Of a stretch of 64,000 nt of DNA, positions 1 through 14,505 are shown one piece after another (position 1 is the first letter of the stretch; each line of letters opens with the position of its first letter). The notes under the pieces are model-generated. The model worked only from the letters and a program-made list of their open reading frames with translations, was not told the origin of the DNA and made no database searches. Source of the DNA: Aurelia coerulea (lineage: Eukaryota > Cnidaria > Scyphozoa > Semaeostomeae > Ulmaridae); NCBI GenBank assembly GCA_039566865.1, contig CM076943.1, forward strand, positions 42,106,663 to 42,170,662. The letters run 5' to 3'. The position numbers were made by a program, and so were the translations under genes.

Positions 1-3000
1 ACTACAGTAGTTAAAGCAGTCTAAGTCACTTCTGTGAACTCAGCATTCGATTGTGCATCGAAACATTACTATAACAAATCAATTAATGCTTCTCTATAAA
101 TTTCTCAGCCGTAATGGAATAGATGCTTTTCTGTAGTAGTGATTCTCTACCAAATTCTCGCATCTATTGCAACCTGTTTAAAGCTCAATATCTCTGCAAC
201 TACAGTAGTTACAGCAGTCTGAGTCACTTTGTTGAACTCAGCATTCGATTGTGCATCGAAACATTACTATAACAAATCAATGTATGATTCTCTATAAATT
301 TCTCAGCCGTAATGGAATAGATGCTTTTCTGTAGTAGTGATTCTCTACCAAATTCTCGCATCTATTGCAACCTGTTTAAAGCTCAATATCTCTGCAACTA
401 CAGTAGTTACAGCAGTCTGAGTCACATTTTTGAACTCAGCAGTCGCTTTTGCATCGAAATATTACTATAACAAATCAATGTATGATTCTCTATAAATTTC
501 TCAGCCGTAATGGAATAGATGCTTTTCTGTAGGAGTGATTCTCTACCAAATTCTCGCATCTATTGCAACCCGTTTAAAGCTCAATATCTCTGCAACTACA
601 GCAGTTACAGCAGTCTGAGTCACTTTGTTGAACTCAGCAGTCGATTTTGCTTCGAAATATTACTATAACAAATCAATGTATGATTCTCTATAAATTTCTC
701 AGCCGTATTGGAATAGATGCCTTTCTGTAGGAGTGATTCTCTACCAAATTCTCGCATCTATTGCAACCCGTTTAAAGCTCAATATCTCTGCAACTACAGC
801 AGTTACAGCAGTCTGAGTCACTTTTTTGAACTCAGCAGTCAATTTTGCTTCGAAATATTACTATAACAAATCAATGTATGATTCTCTATAAATTTCTCAG
901 CCGTATTGGAATAGATGCCTTTCTGTAGGAGTGATTCCCTACCAAATTCTCGCATCTATTGCAACCTGTTTAAAGCTCAATATCTCTGCAACTACAGCAG
1001 TTACAGCAGTCTGAGTCACTTTTTTGAACTCAGCATTCGATTGTACATCGAAACATTACTATAACAAATCAATGTATGATTCTCTATAAATTTCTCAGCC
1101 GTAATGGAATAGATGCTTTTCTGTAGTAGTGATTCTCTACCAAATTCTCGCATCTATTGCAACCTGTTTAAAGCTCAATATCTCTGCTACTACAGCAGTT
1201 ACAGCAGTCTGAGTCACTTTTTTGAACTCAGCAGTCGATTGTGCTTCGAAATATTACTATAACAAATCAATGTATGATTCTCTATAAATTTCTCAGCCGT
1301 AATGGAATAGATGCTTTTCTGTAGTAGTGATTCTCTACCAAATTCTCGCATCTATTGCAACCTGTTTAAAGCTCAATATCTCTGCACTACAGCAGTTACA
1401 GAAGTCTGAGTCACTTTTCTGAACTCAGCATTCGATTGTAAATCGAAACATTACTATAACAAATCAATGTATGATTCTCTATAAATTTCTCAGCCGTAAT
1501 GGAATAGATGCTTTTCTGTAGTAGTGATTCTCTACCAAATTCTCGCATCTATTGCAACCTGTTTAAAGCTCAATATCTCTGCCACTACAGCAGTTACAGC
1601 AGTCTGAGTCACTTTTTTGAACTCAGCAGTCGATTTTGCTTCGAAATATTACTATAACAAATCAATGTATGATTCTCTATAAATTTCTCAGCCGTATTGG
1701 AATAGATGCTTTTCTGTAGGAGTGATTCTCTACCAATTTCTCGCATCTATTGCAACCTGTTTAAAGCTCAATATCTCTGCAACTACAGTAGTTACAGCAG
1801 TGTGAGTCACTTTTTTGAACTCAGCATTCCATTGTGCATCAAATATTTTACTATAACAAATCAATGTATGATTCTCTATAAATTTCTCAGCCGTAATGGA
1901 ATAGATGCTTTTCTGTAGTAGTGATTCTCTACCAAATTCTCACATCTATTGCAACCTGTTTAAAGCTCAATATCTCTGCAACTACAGTAGTTACAGCAGT
2001 CTGAGTCACTTTTTTGAACTCAGCAGTCGATTGTGCATCGAAACATTACTATAACAAATCAATGTATGATTCTCTATAAATTTCTCAGCCGTAATTGGAA
2101 TAGATGCTTTTCTGTAGTAGTGATTCTCTACCAAATTCTCGCATCTATTGCAACCTGTTTAAAGCTCAATATCTCTGCAACTACAGCAGTTACAGCAGTC
2201 TGAGTCACTTTGTTGAACTCAGCATTCGATTGTCAATCGAAACATTACTATAACAAATCAATGTATGATTCTCTATAAATTTCTCAGCCGTATTGGAATA
2301 GATGCCTTTCTGTAGGAGTGATTCCCTACCAAATTCTCGCATCTATTGCAACCTGTTTAAAGCTCAATATCTCTGCACTACAGCAGTTACAGAAGTCTGA
2401 GTCACTTTTCTGAACTCAGCATTCGATTGTAAATCGAAACATTACTATAACAAATCAATGTATGATTCTCTATAAATTTCTCAGCCGTTATGGAATAGAT
2501 GCTTTTCTGTAGTAGTGATTCTCTACCAAATTCTCGCATCTATTGCAACCTGTTTAAAGCTCAATATCTCTGCCACTACAGCAGTTACAGCAGTCTGAGT
2601 CACTTTTTTGAACTCAGCAGTCGATTTTGCTTCGAAATATTACTATAACAAATCAATGTATGATTCTCTATAAATTTCTCAGCCGTAATGGAATAGATGC
2701 TTTTCTGTAGTAGTGATTCTCTACCAAATTCTCGCATCTATTGCAACCTGTTTAAAGCTCAATATCTCTGCAACTACAGCAGTTACAGCAGTCTGAGTCA
2801 CTTTTTTGAACTCAGCAGTCGATTGTGCATCGAAACATTACTATAACAAATCAATGTATGATTCTCTATAAATTTCTCAGCCGTAATTGGAATAGATGCC
2901 TTTCTGTAGTAGTGATTCTCTACCAAATTCTCGCATCTATTGCAACCTGTTTAAAGCTCAATATCTCTGCAACTACAGTAGTTACAGCAGTCTAAGTCAC

Positions 3001-6000
3001 TTTTTTGAACTCAGCATTCGATTGTGCATCGAAACATTACTATAACAAATCAATGTATGATTCTCTATAAATTTCTCAGCCGTAATGGAATAGATGCCTT
3101 TCTGTAGTAGTGATTCTCTACCAAATTCTCGCATCTATTGCAACCTGTTTAAAGCTCAATATCTCTGCAACTACAGTAGTTACAGCAGTCTAAGTCACTT
3201 TGTTGAACTCAGCATTCGATTGTAAATCGAAACATTACTATAACAAATCAATGTATGATTCTCTATAAATTTCTCAGCCGTAATGGAATAGATGCTTTTC
3301 TGTAGTAGTGATTCTCTACCAAATTCTCGCATCTATTGCAACCTGTTTAAAGCTCAATATCTCTGCAACTACAGCAGTTACAGCAGTCTGAGTCACTTTT
3401 TTGAACTCAGCATTCGATTGTAAATCGAAACATTACTATAACAAATCAATGTATGATTCTCTATAAATTTCTCAGCCGTAATTGGAATAGATGCTTTTCT
3501 GTAGGAGTGATTCTCTACCAAATTCTCGCATCTATTGCAACCTGTTTAAAGCTCAATATCTCTGCAACTACAGTAGTTACAGCAGTCTGAGTCACTTTTT
3601 GAACTCAGCATTCGATTTTGCATCAAACATTATTATAACAAATCAATTAATGATTCTCTATAAATTTCTCAGCCGTAATGGAATAGATGCTTTTCTGTAG
3701 TAGTGATTCTCTACCAAATTCTTGCATCTATTGCAACCTGTTTAAAGCTCAATATCTCTGCAACTACAGCAGTTACAGCAGTCTGAGTCACATTTTTGCA
3801 CTCAGCAGTCGTTTTTGCTTCGAAATATTACTATAACAAATCAATGTAATGATTCTCTATAAATTTTCAGCCGTAATGGAATAGATGCTTTTCTGTAGTA
3901 GTGATTCTCTACCAAATTCTCGCATCTATTGCAACCTGTTTAAAGCTCAATATCTCTGCAACTACAGCAGTTACAGCAGTCTGAGTCACTTTGTTGAACT
4001 CAGCAGTCGATTTGCTTCGAAATATTACTATAACAAATCAATGTATGATTCTCTATAGATTTCTCAGCCGTATTGGAATAGATGCCTTTCTGTAGGAGTG
4101 ATTCTCTACCAAATTCTCGCATCTATTGCAACCTGTTTAAAGCTCAATATCTCTGCCACTACAGCAGTTACAGCAGTCTGAGTCACTTTTTTGAACTCAG
4201 CATTCGATTGTGCATCGAAAAATTACTATAACAAATCAATTAATGATTCTCTATAAATTTCTCAGCCGTAATGGAATAGATGCTTTTCTGTAGTAGTGAT
4301 TCTCTACCAAATTCTCGCATCTATTGCAACCTGTTTAAAGCTCAATATCTCTGCAACTACAGCAGTTACAGCAGTCTGAGTCACTTTGTTGAACTCAGCA
4401 GTCGATTTTGCTTCGAAATATTACTATAACAAATCAATGTATGATTCTCTATAAATTTCTCAGCCGTAATGGAATAGATGCTTTTCTGTAGTAGTGATTC
4501 TCTACCAAATTCTCGCATCTATTGCAACCTGTTTAAAGCTCAATATCTCTGCCACTACAGCAGTTACAGCAGTCTGAGTCACTTTTTTGAACTCAGCAAT
4601 CGATTGTGAATCGAAACATTACTATAACAAATCAATGTATGATTCTCTATCAATTTCTCAGCCGTTATGGAATAGATGCTTTTCTGTAGTAGTGATTCTC
4701 TACCAAATTCTCGCATCTATTGCAACCTGTTTAAAGCTCAATATCTCTGCAACTACAGTAGTTACAGCAGTCTGAGTCACATGTTTTGATCTCAGCAGTC
4801 GATTTTGCTTCGAAACATTACTATAACAAATCAATGTATGATTCTCTATAAGTTTCTCAGCCGTAATGGAATAGATGCTTTTCTGTAGTATTGATTCTCT
4901 ACGAAATTCTCACATCTATTGCAACCTGTTTAAAGCTCAATATCTCTGCAACTCAGTAGTTACAGCAGTCTAAGTCACTTTTTTGAACTCAGCATTCGAT
5001 TTTGCTTCGAAATATTACTATAACAAATCAATGTATGATTCTCTATAAATTCTCAGCCGTAATGGAATAGATGCTTTTCTGTAGTAGTGATTCTCTACCA
5101 AATTCTCGCATCTATTGCAACCTGTTTAAAGCTCAATATCTCTGCACTACAGCAGTTACAGCAGTCTGAGTCACTTTTTTGAACTCAGCAGTCGATTTTG
5201 CTTCGAAATATTACTATAACAAATCAATGTATGATTCTCTATAAATTTCTCAGCCGTAATGGAATAGATGCTTTTCTGTAGTAGTGATTCTCTACCAAAT
5301 TCTCGCATCTATTGCAACCTGTTTAAAGCTCAATATCTCTGCAACTACAGCAGTTACAGCAGTCTGAGTCACTTATTTGAACTCAGCATTCGCTTGTCAA
5401 TCGAAACATTACTATAACAAATCAATGTATGATTCTCTATAAATTTCTCAGCCGTAATGGAATAGATGCTTTTCTGTAGTAGTGATTCTCTACCAAATTC
5501 TCGCATCTATTGCAACCTGTTTAAAGCTCAATATCTCTGCAACTACAGCAGTTACAGCAGTTTGAGTCACTTTTTGAACTCAGCATTCGATTGTGCATCG
5601 AAACATTACTATAACAAATCAATGTATGATTCTCTATAAATTTCTCAGCCGTAATGGAATAGATGCTTTTCTGTAGTAGTGATTCTCTACCAAATTCTTG
5701 CATCTATTGCAACCTGTTTAAAGCTCAATATCTCTGCAACTACAGCAGTTACAGCAGTCTGAGTCACTTTTTTGAACTCAGCAGTCGATTTTGCTTCGAA
5801 ATATTACTATAACAAATCAATGTATGATTCTCTATAAATTTCACAGCCGTAATGGAATACATGCTTTTCTGCAGTAGTGATTCTCTACCAAATTCTCGCA
5901 TCTATTGCAACCTGTTTAAAGCTCAATATCTCTGCAACTACAGCAGTTACAGCAGTCTGAGTCACTTTGTTGAACTCAGCATTCGATTGTGCAATCGAAA

Positions 6001-9000
6001 TATTACTATAACAAATCAATGTATGATTCTCTATAAATTTCTCAGCCGTAATGGAATACATGCTTTTCTGCAGTAGTGATTCTCTACCAAATTCTCGCAT
6101 CTATTGCAACCTGTTTAAAGCTCAATATCTCTGCAACTACAGCAGTTACAGCAGTCTGAGTCACTTATTTGAACTCAGCATTCGCTTGTCAATCGAAACA
6201 TTACTATAACAAATCAATGTATGATTCTCTATAAATTTCTCAGCCGTAATGGAATAGATGCTTTTCTGTAGTAGTGATTCTCTACCAAATTCTCGCATCT
6301 ATTGCAACCTGTTTAAAGCTCAATATCTCTGCAACTACAGCAGTTACAGCAGTCTGAGTCACTTTTTTGAACTCAGCAGTCGATTTTGCTTCGAAATATT
6401 ACTATAACAAATCAATGTATGATTCTCTATAGATTTCTCAGCCGTATTGGAATAGATGCCTTTCTGTAGGAGTGATTCTCTACCAAATTCTCGCATCTAT
6501 TGCAACCTGTTTAAAGCTCAATATCTCTGCAACTACAGTAGTTACAGCAGTCTGAGTCACTTCTTTGAACTCAGCATTCCATTGTGCATCGAAACATTAC
6601 TATAACAAATCAATTAATGATTCTCTATAAATTTCTCAGCCGTAATGGAATAGATGCTTTTCTGTAGTAGTGATTCTCTACCAAATTCTCGCATCTATTG
6701 CAACCTGTTTAAAGCTCAATATCTCTGCAACTACAGCAGTTACAGCAGTCTGAGTCACTTTTTTGAACTCAGCATTCGATTGTGCATCGAAACATTACTA
6801 TAACAAATCAATGTATGATTCTCTATCAATTTCTCAGCCGTAATGGAATAGATGCTTTTCTGTAGTAGTGATTCTCTACCAAATTCTCGCATCTATTGCA
6901 ACCTGTTTAAGGCTCAATATCTCTGCAACTACAGCAGTTACAGCAGTCTGAGTCACATGTTTTATCTCAGCAGTCGAATTTGCTTCGAAACATTACTATA
7001 ACAAATCAATGTATGATTCTCTATAAGTTTCTCAGCCGTAATGGAATAGATGCTTTTCTGTAGTATTGATTCTCTACGAAATTCTCACATCTATTGCAAC
7101 CTGTTTAAAGCTCCATATCTCTGCAACTACAGTAGTTACAGCAGTGTGAGTCACTTTGTTGAACTCAGCATTCGATTGTCAATCGAAACATTACTATAAC
7201 AAATCAATGTATGATTCTCTATAAATTTCTCAGCCGTAATGGAATAGATGCTTTTCTGTAGTAGTGATTCTCTACGAAATTCTCACATCTATTGCAACCT
7301 GTTTAAAGCTCAATATCTCTGCAACTACAGCAATTACAGCAGTCTGAGTCACTTTGTTGAACTCAGCATTCGATTGTGAATCGAAACATTACTATAACAA
7401 ATCAATGTATGATTCTCTATCAACTTCTCAGCCGTTATGGAATAGATGCTTTTCTGTAGTAGTGATTCTCTACCAAATTCTCGCATCTATTGCAACCTGT
7501 TTAAGGCTCAATATCTCTGCAACTACAGTAGTTACAGCAGTCTGAGTCACATGTTTGATCTCAGCAGTCGATTTTGCTTCGAAACATTACTATAACAAAT
7601 CAATGTATGATTCTCTATAAGTTTCTCAGCCGTAATGGAATAGATGCTTTTCTGTAGTATTGATTCTCTACGAAATTCTCACATCTATTGCAACTTGTTT
7701 AAAGCTCAATATCTCTGCAACTACAGCAGTTACAGCAGTCTGAGTCACTTTTTTGAACTCAACATTCGATTGTGCATCAAAACATTACTATAACAAATCA
7801 ATGTATGATTCTCTATAAATTTCTCAGCCCTAATTGAATAGATGCTTTTCTGTAGTAGTGATTCCCTACGAAATTCTCACATCTATTGCAACCTGTTTAA
7901 AGCTCAATATCTCTGCAACTACAGCAGTTACAGCAGTCTGAGTCACATTTTTGAACTCAACATTCGATTGTCCATCATAATATCACTATAACAAATCAAT
8001 GTATGATTCTCTATAAATTTCTCAGCCCTAATTGAATAGATGCTTTTCTGTAGTAGTGATTCCCTACCAAATTCTCGCATCTATTGCAACCTGTTTAAAG
8101 CTCAATATCCCTGCAACTACAGCAGTTACAGCAGTCTGAGTCACTTTTGTGAACTCAACATTCGATTGTGCATCGAAACATTACTATAACAAATCAATGT
8201 ATGATTCTCTATAAATTTCTCAGCCGTAATTGAATAGATGCTTTTCTGTAGTAGTGATTACCTACCAAATTCTCGCATCTATTGCAACCTGTTTAAAGCT
8301 CAATATCCCTGCAACTACAGCAGTTACAGCAGTCTGAGTCACTTTTTTGAACTCAGCATTCGATTTTGCATCGAAACATTACTATAACAAATCAATGTAT
8401 GATTCTCTATAAATTTCTCAGCCGTAATTGAATAGATGCTTTTCTGTAGTAGTGATTCCCTACCAAATTCTCGCATCTATTGCAACCTGTTTAAAGCTCA
8501 ATATCTCTGCAACTACAATAGTTACAGCAGTATGAGTCACTTTGTTGAACTCAGCAGTCGATTATGAAATATTACTATAACAAATCAATGTATGATTCTC
8601 TATATTTCTCAGCCGTATTGGAATAGATGCCTTTCTGTAGTAGTGGTTCTCTACCAAATTCTCGCATCTATTGCAACCTGTTTAAAGCTCAATATCTCTG
8701 CAACTACATAGTTCTGAGTCTTTGTTGAACTCAGCATTCGATTGTAAATCGAAACATTACTATAACAAATCAATGTTTGATTCTCTATAAATTTCTCAGC
8801 CGTATTGGAATAGATGCCTTTCTGTAGGAGTGATTCTCTACCAAATTCTCGCATCTATTGCAACCTGTTTAAAGCTCAATATCTCTGCAACTACAGCAGT
8901 TACAGCAGTCTGAGTCACTTTTTTGAACTATAGATGCTTTTCTGTAGTAGTGATTCCCTACCAAATTCTCGCATCTATTGCAACCTTTTTAAAGCTCAAT

Positions 9001-9965
9001 ATCTCTGCAACTACAGCAGTTACAGCAGTCTGAGTCACTTTTTTGAACTCAGCATTTGATTTTGCATCGAAACATTACTATAACAAATCAATTAATGCTT
9101 CTCTATAAATTTCTCAGCCGTAATTGAATAGATGCTTTTCTGTAGTAGTGATTCCCTACCAAATTCTCGCATCTATTGCAACCTGTTTAAAGCTCAATAT
9201 CTCTGCAACTACAATAGTTACAGCAGTATGAGTCACTTTGTTGAACTCAGCAGTCGATTATGCTTCGAAATATTGCTATAACAAATCAATTAATGATTCT
9301 CTATAAATTTCTCAGCCGTAATGGAATAGATGCTTTTCTGTAGTAGTGATTCTCTACCAAATTCTCGCATCTATTGCAACCTGTTTAAAGCTCAATATCT
9401 CTGCCACTACAGCAGTTACAGCAGTATGAGTCACTTTGTTGAACTCAGCAGTCGATTTTGCTTCGAAATATTGCTATAACAAATCAATGTATGATTCTCT
9501 ATAAATTTCTCAGCCGTAATAGAATACATGCTTTTCTGTAGTAGTGATTCTCTACCAAATTCTCGCATCTATTGCAACGTGGTTAAAGCTCAATATATCT
9601 GCATCTACAGCAGTTACAGCAGTCTGAGTCACTTATTTGAACTCAGCATTCGCTTGTCAATCGAAACATTACTATAACAAATCAATGTATGATTCTCTAT
9701 AAATTTCTCAGCCGTAATGGAATAGATGCTTTTCTGTAGTAGTGATTCTCTACCAAATTCTCGCATCTATTGCAACGTGGTTAAAGCTCAATATATCTGC
9801 ATCTACAGCAGTTACAGCAGTCTGAGTCACAGTTTTGAACTCAGCAATCGATTTTGCTTCGAAATATTACTATAACAAATCAATGTATGATTCTCTATAA
9901 ATTTCTCAGCCGTTATGGAATAGAGGCATTTCTGTAGTAGTGATTCTCTACCAAATTCTCGCATC
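1..9965. repeat. Satellite A: ~198-bp tandem repeat array
   Basis: About 50 head-to-tail copies, truncated by the left edge of the window. The landmark GATGCTTTTCTGTAG recurs at 122, 320, 518 and 716, a period of 198 bp. Copies are highly similar; the variable part is around GTCGATTTTGCTTCG versus TTCGATTGTGCATCG, and short deletions occur at 8540-8580, 8700-8730 and 8930. The period is 66 codons, and the minus strand has short open stretches (residues like FDAQSNAEFKKVTQTAV), but every unit contains stops, so I see no gene. The array ends at about 9965, inside a unit, where satellite B begins abruptly. Confidence 0.97.
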
Positions 9966-11900
9966 AAACTTGGCTTGATGCCATTCAGTCAATCTGAAGA
10001 CTATATTTAAAACTCTTGAAACCTCATCAGGCTAATGATGCTTGAGTGATAGTGAACTTATGAAATCAAATGAAGTCAGAACACAGTCTATGGTTGAAAT
10101 CTCATGAATTTATAATGAATAGATCATATATTAAACTTGTCTTGATGAAATTCAGTCAAAATGATGTATATATTTTGAAACAATTGAAACCTCATCCGGT
10201 TAATGATGCTTAAGTGATAGTAAACTTATGAAATCAAATCAAGTCAGAACACAGTCTATGGTTGAAATCTCATGAATTTATAATGAATAGATCATATATA
10301 AAACTTGTCTTGATGAAATTCACGCAAAATGATATTTATATTTTGAAGCATTTGAAACCTCATCAGGTTATTGATGGTTGAGTGATAATGAGTAAAATTG
10401 AGTAAACTTATGATGTCAAATAAAGTCAAAACACAGTCTATGGTTGAAACCTCATGAATTTATAATGAATAGATCATATATTAAACTTGGCTTGATACAA
10501 TTCAGTCAAAATGATGTATATATTTTGAAACATTTGAAACCTCATCAGGTTAATGATGCTTGAGTGATAGTAAACTTATGAAATCAAATGAATTCTATGG
10601 TTGAAATCTCATGAATTTATAATGAATAGATCATATATAAAACTTGTGTTTATGCAATTTATTCAAAATGATATATATATTTTGAAAAACTTGAAACCTC
10701 ATCAGCTTAATGATGCTTGAGTGATAGTAAACTTATGAAATCAAATGAAGTCAGAACACAGTCTATGGATGAAATCTTACGAATTTATAATGAAAAGATC
10801 ATATATCAAGCTTGGCTTAATACAATTCAGTCAAAATGATGTATATATTTTGAAACATTTGAAACCACATCAGGTTAATGATGCTTGAGTGATAGTAAAC
10901 TTATGAAATTAAATGAAGTCAGAACACAGTCTATGGTTGAAATCTCATGAATTTATAATGAATAGATCATATATAAAACTTGTGTTTATGCAATTTATTC
11001 AAAATGATGTATATATTTTGAAACATTTGAAACCTCATCAGGTTAATGATGCTTTAGTGATAGTAAACTTATGAAATTAAATGAAGTCAGAACACAGTCT
11101 ATGGTTGAAATCTAATGAATTTATAATGATTAGATCATATATTAAACTTGTCTCCATGCAATTCAGTCAAAATGATGTATGTATTTTGAAACATTTGAAA
11201 CCTCATCAGGTTAATGATGTTTGAGTGATAGTAAACTTATGAAATCAAATGAAGTCAGAACACAGTCTATGGTTGAAATCTTACGAATTTATAATGAGTT
11301 GATCATATATTAAACATGGCTTGATGCAATTCAGTCACAATAGAGACTATATTTAAAACATTTGAAACCTCCTCTTGTTAATGATGCGTGAGTAATAGTA
11401 AACTTATGAAATCAAATGAAGTCAGAACACAGTCTATGGTTGAAATCTTACGAATTTATAATGAATAGATCCTCTATCAAACTTGGCTTGATACAGTTCA
11501 GTCAAAATGATGTATATAATTTGACACATTTGAAACCGCATCAGGTTAATGATGCTTTAGTGATAGTAAACTTATGAAATCAAATGAAGTCAGAACACAG
11601 TCTATGGTTGAAATCTCATGAATTTATTATGAATTGATGATATATTAAACTTGACTTGATGGAATTCAGTCAAAATGAGGTATATATTTTGAAACATTTG
11701 AAACCTCATCAGCTTAATGATGCTTGAGTGATAGTAAACTTATGAAATCAAATGAAGTCAGAACACAGTGTATGGTTGAAATCTTACGAATTTATAATGA
11801 ATAGATCATATAGTAAACTTTGCTTCATACAATTCAGTCGAAATGAAGTATATATTTTGAAACATTTGAAACCTCATCAGGTTAATGATGCTTGAGTGAT
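9966..11900. repeat. Satellite B: ~168-bp tandem repeat array, first block
   Basis: Tandem copies marked by ACACAGTCTATGGTTGAAAT, for example at 10081 and 10249 (period 168). Some units carry small indels: a 14-bp insertion makes one spacing 182, and one unit near 10590 is partly deleted. The sequence shows no similarity to satellite A. Copies are AT-rich and more divergent from each other than the A units. No coding potential is seen. Confidence 0.95.
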
Positions 11901-12403
11901 AATGCAATATCTTACGTTACGATCCATCGAAAAGTAAAGTAGCTCTGCCCCTAAATCACTTACAGACTTCTTATTGACATTTATGAAATCAGCATTCAAT
12001 TTTGCATCGAAACATTGATACAAGTAATCAATTGGCTCAATATAAAAAAATTCTTTGAAAAATGGGACGATGTCTATATAGTTTTCCAATCGCTGGGATC
12101 TGACGAAAAGTTTACTATCTCTACGCCTGAAATTTTTACAGACTTCATATTGACATTTTTGAAATCAGTATTCAATTCTGCATCGAAACATTGTCATAAC
12201 AAATCAATTTATGATTATCTATAAATTTCTAAGCCGTGATGGAATAGATGTTTTTCTGTAGGAGTGATTCTCTACCAAATTCTCACATCTATTGCAATCC
12301 GTTGGATCGAAGCTGAATATCTCTGTTCCTGCAACAGTTACAGTAGTCTGAGGGACTTTTCTGTGCTCAGCATTCAATTTTGCATCGAGGTTACATGATG
12401 CTT
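11901..12403. repeat. Block of satellite-A-related repeats inside satellite B
   Basis: Two or three diverged units related to satellite A. They share TTTGCATCGAAACATT, TAACAAATCAATTTATGATT and TCTCTACCAAATTCTCACATCTATTGCAA. The minus strand is open for 60-70 codons and reads FDAKLNADF followed by GAE(I/L)L. The block interrupts satellite B and switches back at about 12404. Confidence 0.85.
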
Positions 12404-13614
12404 TAGCAAGTGATAGTAAACTTATCAAATCAAATGAAGTCAGAACACAGTCTATGGTTGAAATCTGACGAATTTATAATGAATAGATCATATATCAAAC
12501 TTGGCTTGATACAATTCAATCAAAATGATGTATATATTTTGAAACATTTGAAACAATTGAAATTTCATCAGGTTAATGATGCTTTAGTGATAGTAAACTT
12601 ATGAAATAGAATATATCCAGAGCAAAGTCTATGCTTGAAATCTTACGAATTTATAATGATGAGTGGATCATATATTAAACTTGTCCTGATGAAATTCAGT
12701 CAATATGATGTATATATTTTGAAACATTTGAAACCGCATCAGGTTAATGATGCTTTAGTGATAGTAAACTTATGAAATTAAATGAAGTCAGAACAGAGTC
12801 TATGGTTGAAATCTTATGAATTTATAATGAATAGATCATATATTAAGTTTGGCTTGATGCAATTCAGTCAAAATGAGTTATATATATTTTGAAACATTTG
12901 AAACTTCATCAAGTTAATGATGCTTTAGAGATAGTAAACTTATGAAATTAAATGAAGTCAGCACACAGTCTATGGCTGAATCTCATGAATTTATCATGAA
13001 TAGATCATATATTAAACTTGTTCTGATTAAATTCAGTCAAAATTATGTATATATTTTGAAAGAATTGAAACCTCATCAGGTTATGATGGTTTAGTGATAG
13101 TAAACTTATGAAATCAAATGAAATCAGAACACAGTCTATGGTTGAAATGTCATGAATTTATAATGAATAGATCATATATTAAATTTGTGTTGATGAAATT
13201 CAGTCAAAATGATGTATATATTTTGAAACATTTGAAACCTCATCTGGTTAATGATGGTTGAGTGATAATGAGTAAACTTGAGTAAACCTATGATGTCAAA
13301 TGAAGTCAGAACACAGTCTATGGTTGAAATCTCATGAATATATAATGAATAGATCATATATTAAACTTGTCTTGAGGCAATTCAGTCAAATTGATGTATA
13401 TATTTTGAAACATTTGAAACCTCATAAGGCTAATGATGCTTGAGTGATAGTAAACTTATGAAATCAAATGAAGTCAGAACACAGTCTATGGTTGAAATCT
13501 TACGAATTTATAATGAGTGGATCATATATTAAATATGGCTTGATGCAATTCAGTCACAATGATGACTATATTTAAAACAATTGAAACCTCATCAGATTAA
13601 TGATCCTTGAGAGA
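12404..13614. repeat. Satellite B, second block
   Basis: About seven more ~168-bp B units (ACACAGTCTATGGTTGAAATCT landmark), including a unit near 13250-13330 with the same 14-bp insertion seen at ~10390. The shared insertion indicates local duplication of a subtype. Confidence 0.92.
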
Positions 13615-14505
13615 TAATGCAATATCATACGTTACGATTCATCGAAAAGTTAAGTAGCTCTGCAACCAAATCACTTACAGACTTCTTATTGACATTTATG
13701 AAATCAGCATTCAATTTTGCATCGAAACATTGATACAAGTAATCAATTGGCTCAATGTAAAAAAATTCTTTGAAAAATGGGACGATGTCTATATAGTTTT
13801 CCAATCGCTGGGATCTTGCGAAAAGTTTAATATCTCAGCCCCTAAAATATTTACAGACTTCTTATTGACATTTTTGAAATCAGCATTCAATTCTGCATCG
13901 AAACATTGATACAAGTAATTTATTGGCTCAATATAAAAAAATTCTTTGAAAAATGGGACGATGTCTATGTAGTTTTCCAATCGCTGGGATCTGACGAAAT
14001 GTTTAATATCTCTGCCCCTAAAATATTTACAGACTTCTTATTGACATTTTTGAAATCAGCATTCAATTCTGCATCGAAACATTGATACAAGTAATTAATT
14101 GGCTCAATATAAAAAAATTCTTTGAAAAATGGGACGATGTCTATGTAGTTTTCCAATCGCTGGGATCTGACGAAATGTTTAATATCTCTGCCCCTAAACT
14201 TTTTACAGACTTCATATTGACATATTTCAAATCAGTATTCAATTCTGCATCGAAACATTGTCATAACAAATCATTTTATGATTATCTATAAATTTCTCAG
14301 CCTTAATGAAATAGATGTTTTTCTGTAGTAGTGATTCTCTGCCAAATTCTCACATCTATTGTAATCTTTTGCATCGAAGCTAAATATCTCTGTTCCTGCA
14401 ACAGTTACAGCAGTCTGAGGGACTTTTCTGAGCTCAGCATTCAAATTTGCATCGAGACATTGCTTTAGCAAGTCAATAAATGATTTCTATAAATTTATCA
14501 GTAAT
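13615..14505. repeat. Second satellite-A-related block, ~176-bp units
   Basis: Four or five units of an older A-like repeat. Adjacent units repeat at 176 bp: GGGACGATGTCTATGTAGTTTTCCAATCGC recurs between 13780 and 14165. On the minus strand each unit is open for ~62 codons with near-identical peptides (ENYIDIVPFFKEFFYIEP, then FDAELNADFKNV). Because 176 is not a multiple of 3, the frame does not continue between units. I do not call a gene. Confidence 0.88.

Noticed and set aside
1706..8854. Numerous 60-74-codon open frames on both strands
   Set aside because: They recur with the 198-bp period, are near copies of one another, and end at stops present in every unit. They are satellite by-products and not genes.
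1..9965. CRISPR-like regularity
   Set aside because: The repeats are directly adjacent 198-bp units without unique spacers, in a eukaryotic context.
11877..14471. Minus-strand 61-70-codon frames with similar peptides (FDAKLNADF, GAEIL)
   Set aside because: The units are 176 bp apart, so the frame breaks between units, and there are no splice signals or starts linking them. Kept only as a hint of coding ancestry.
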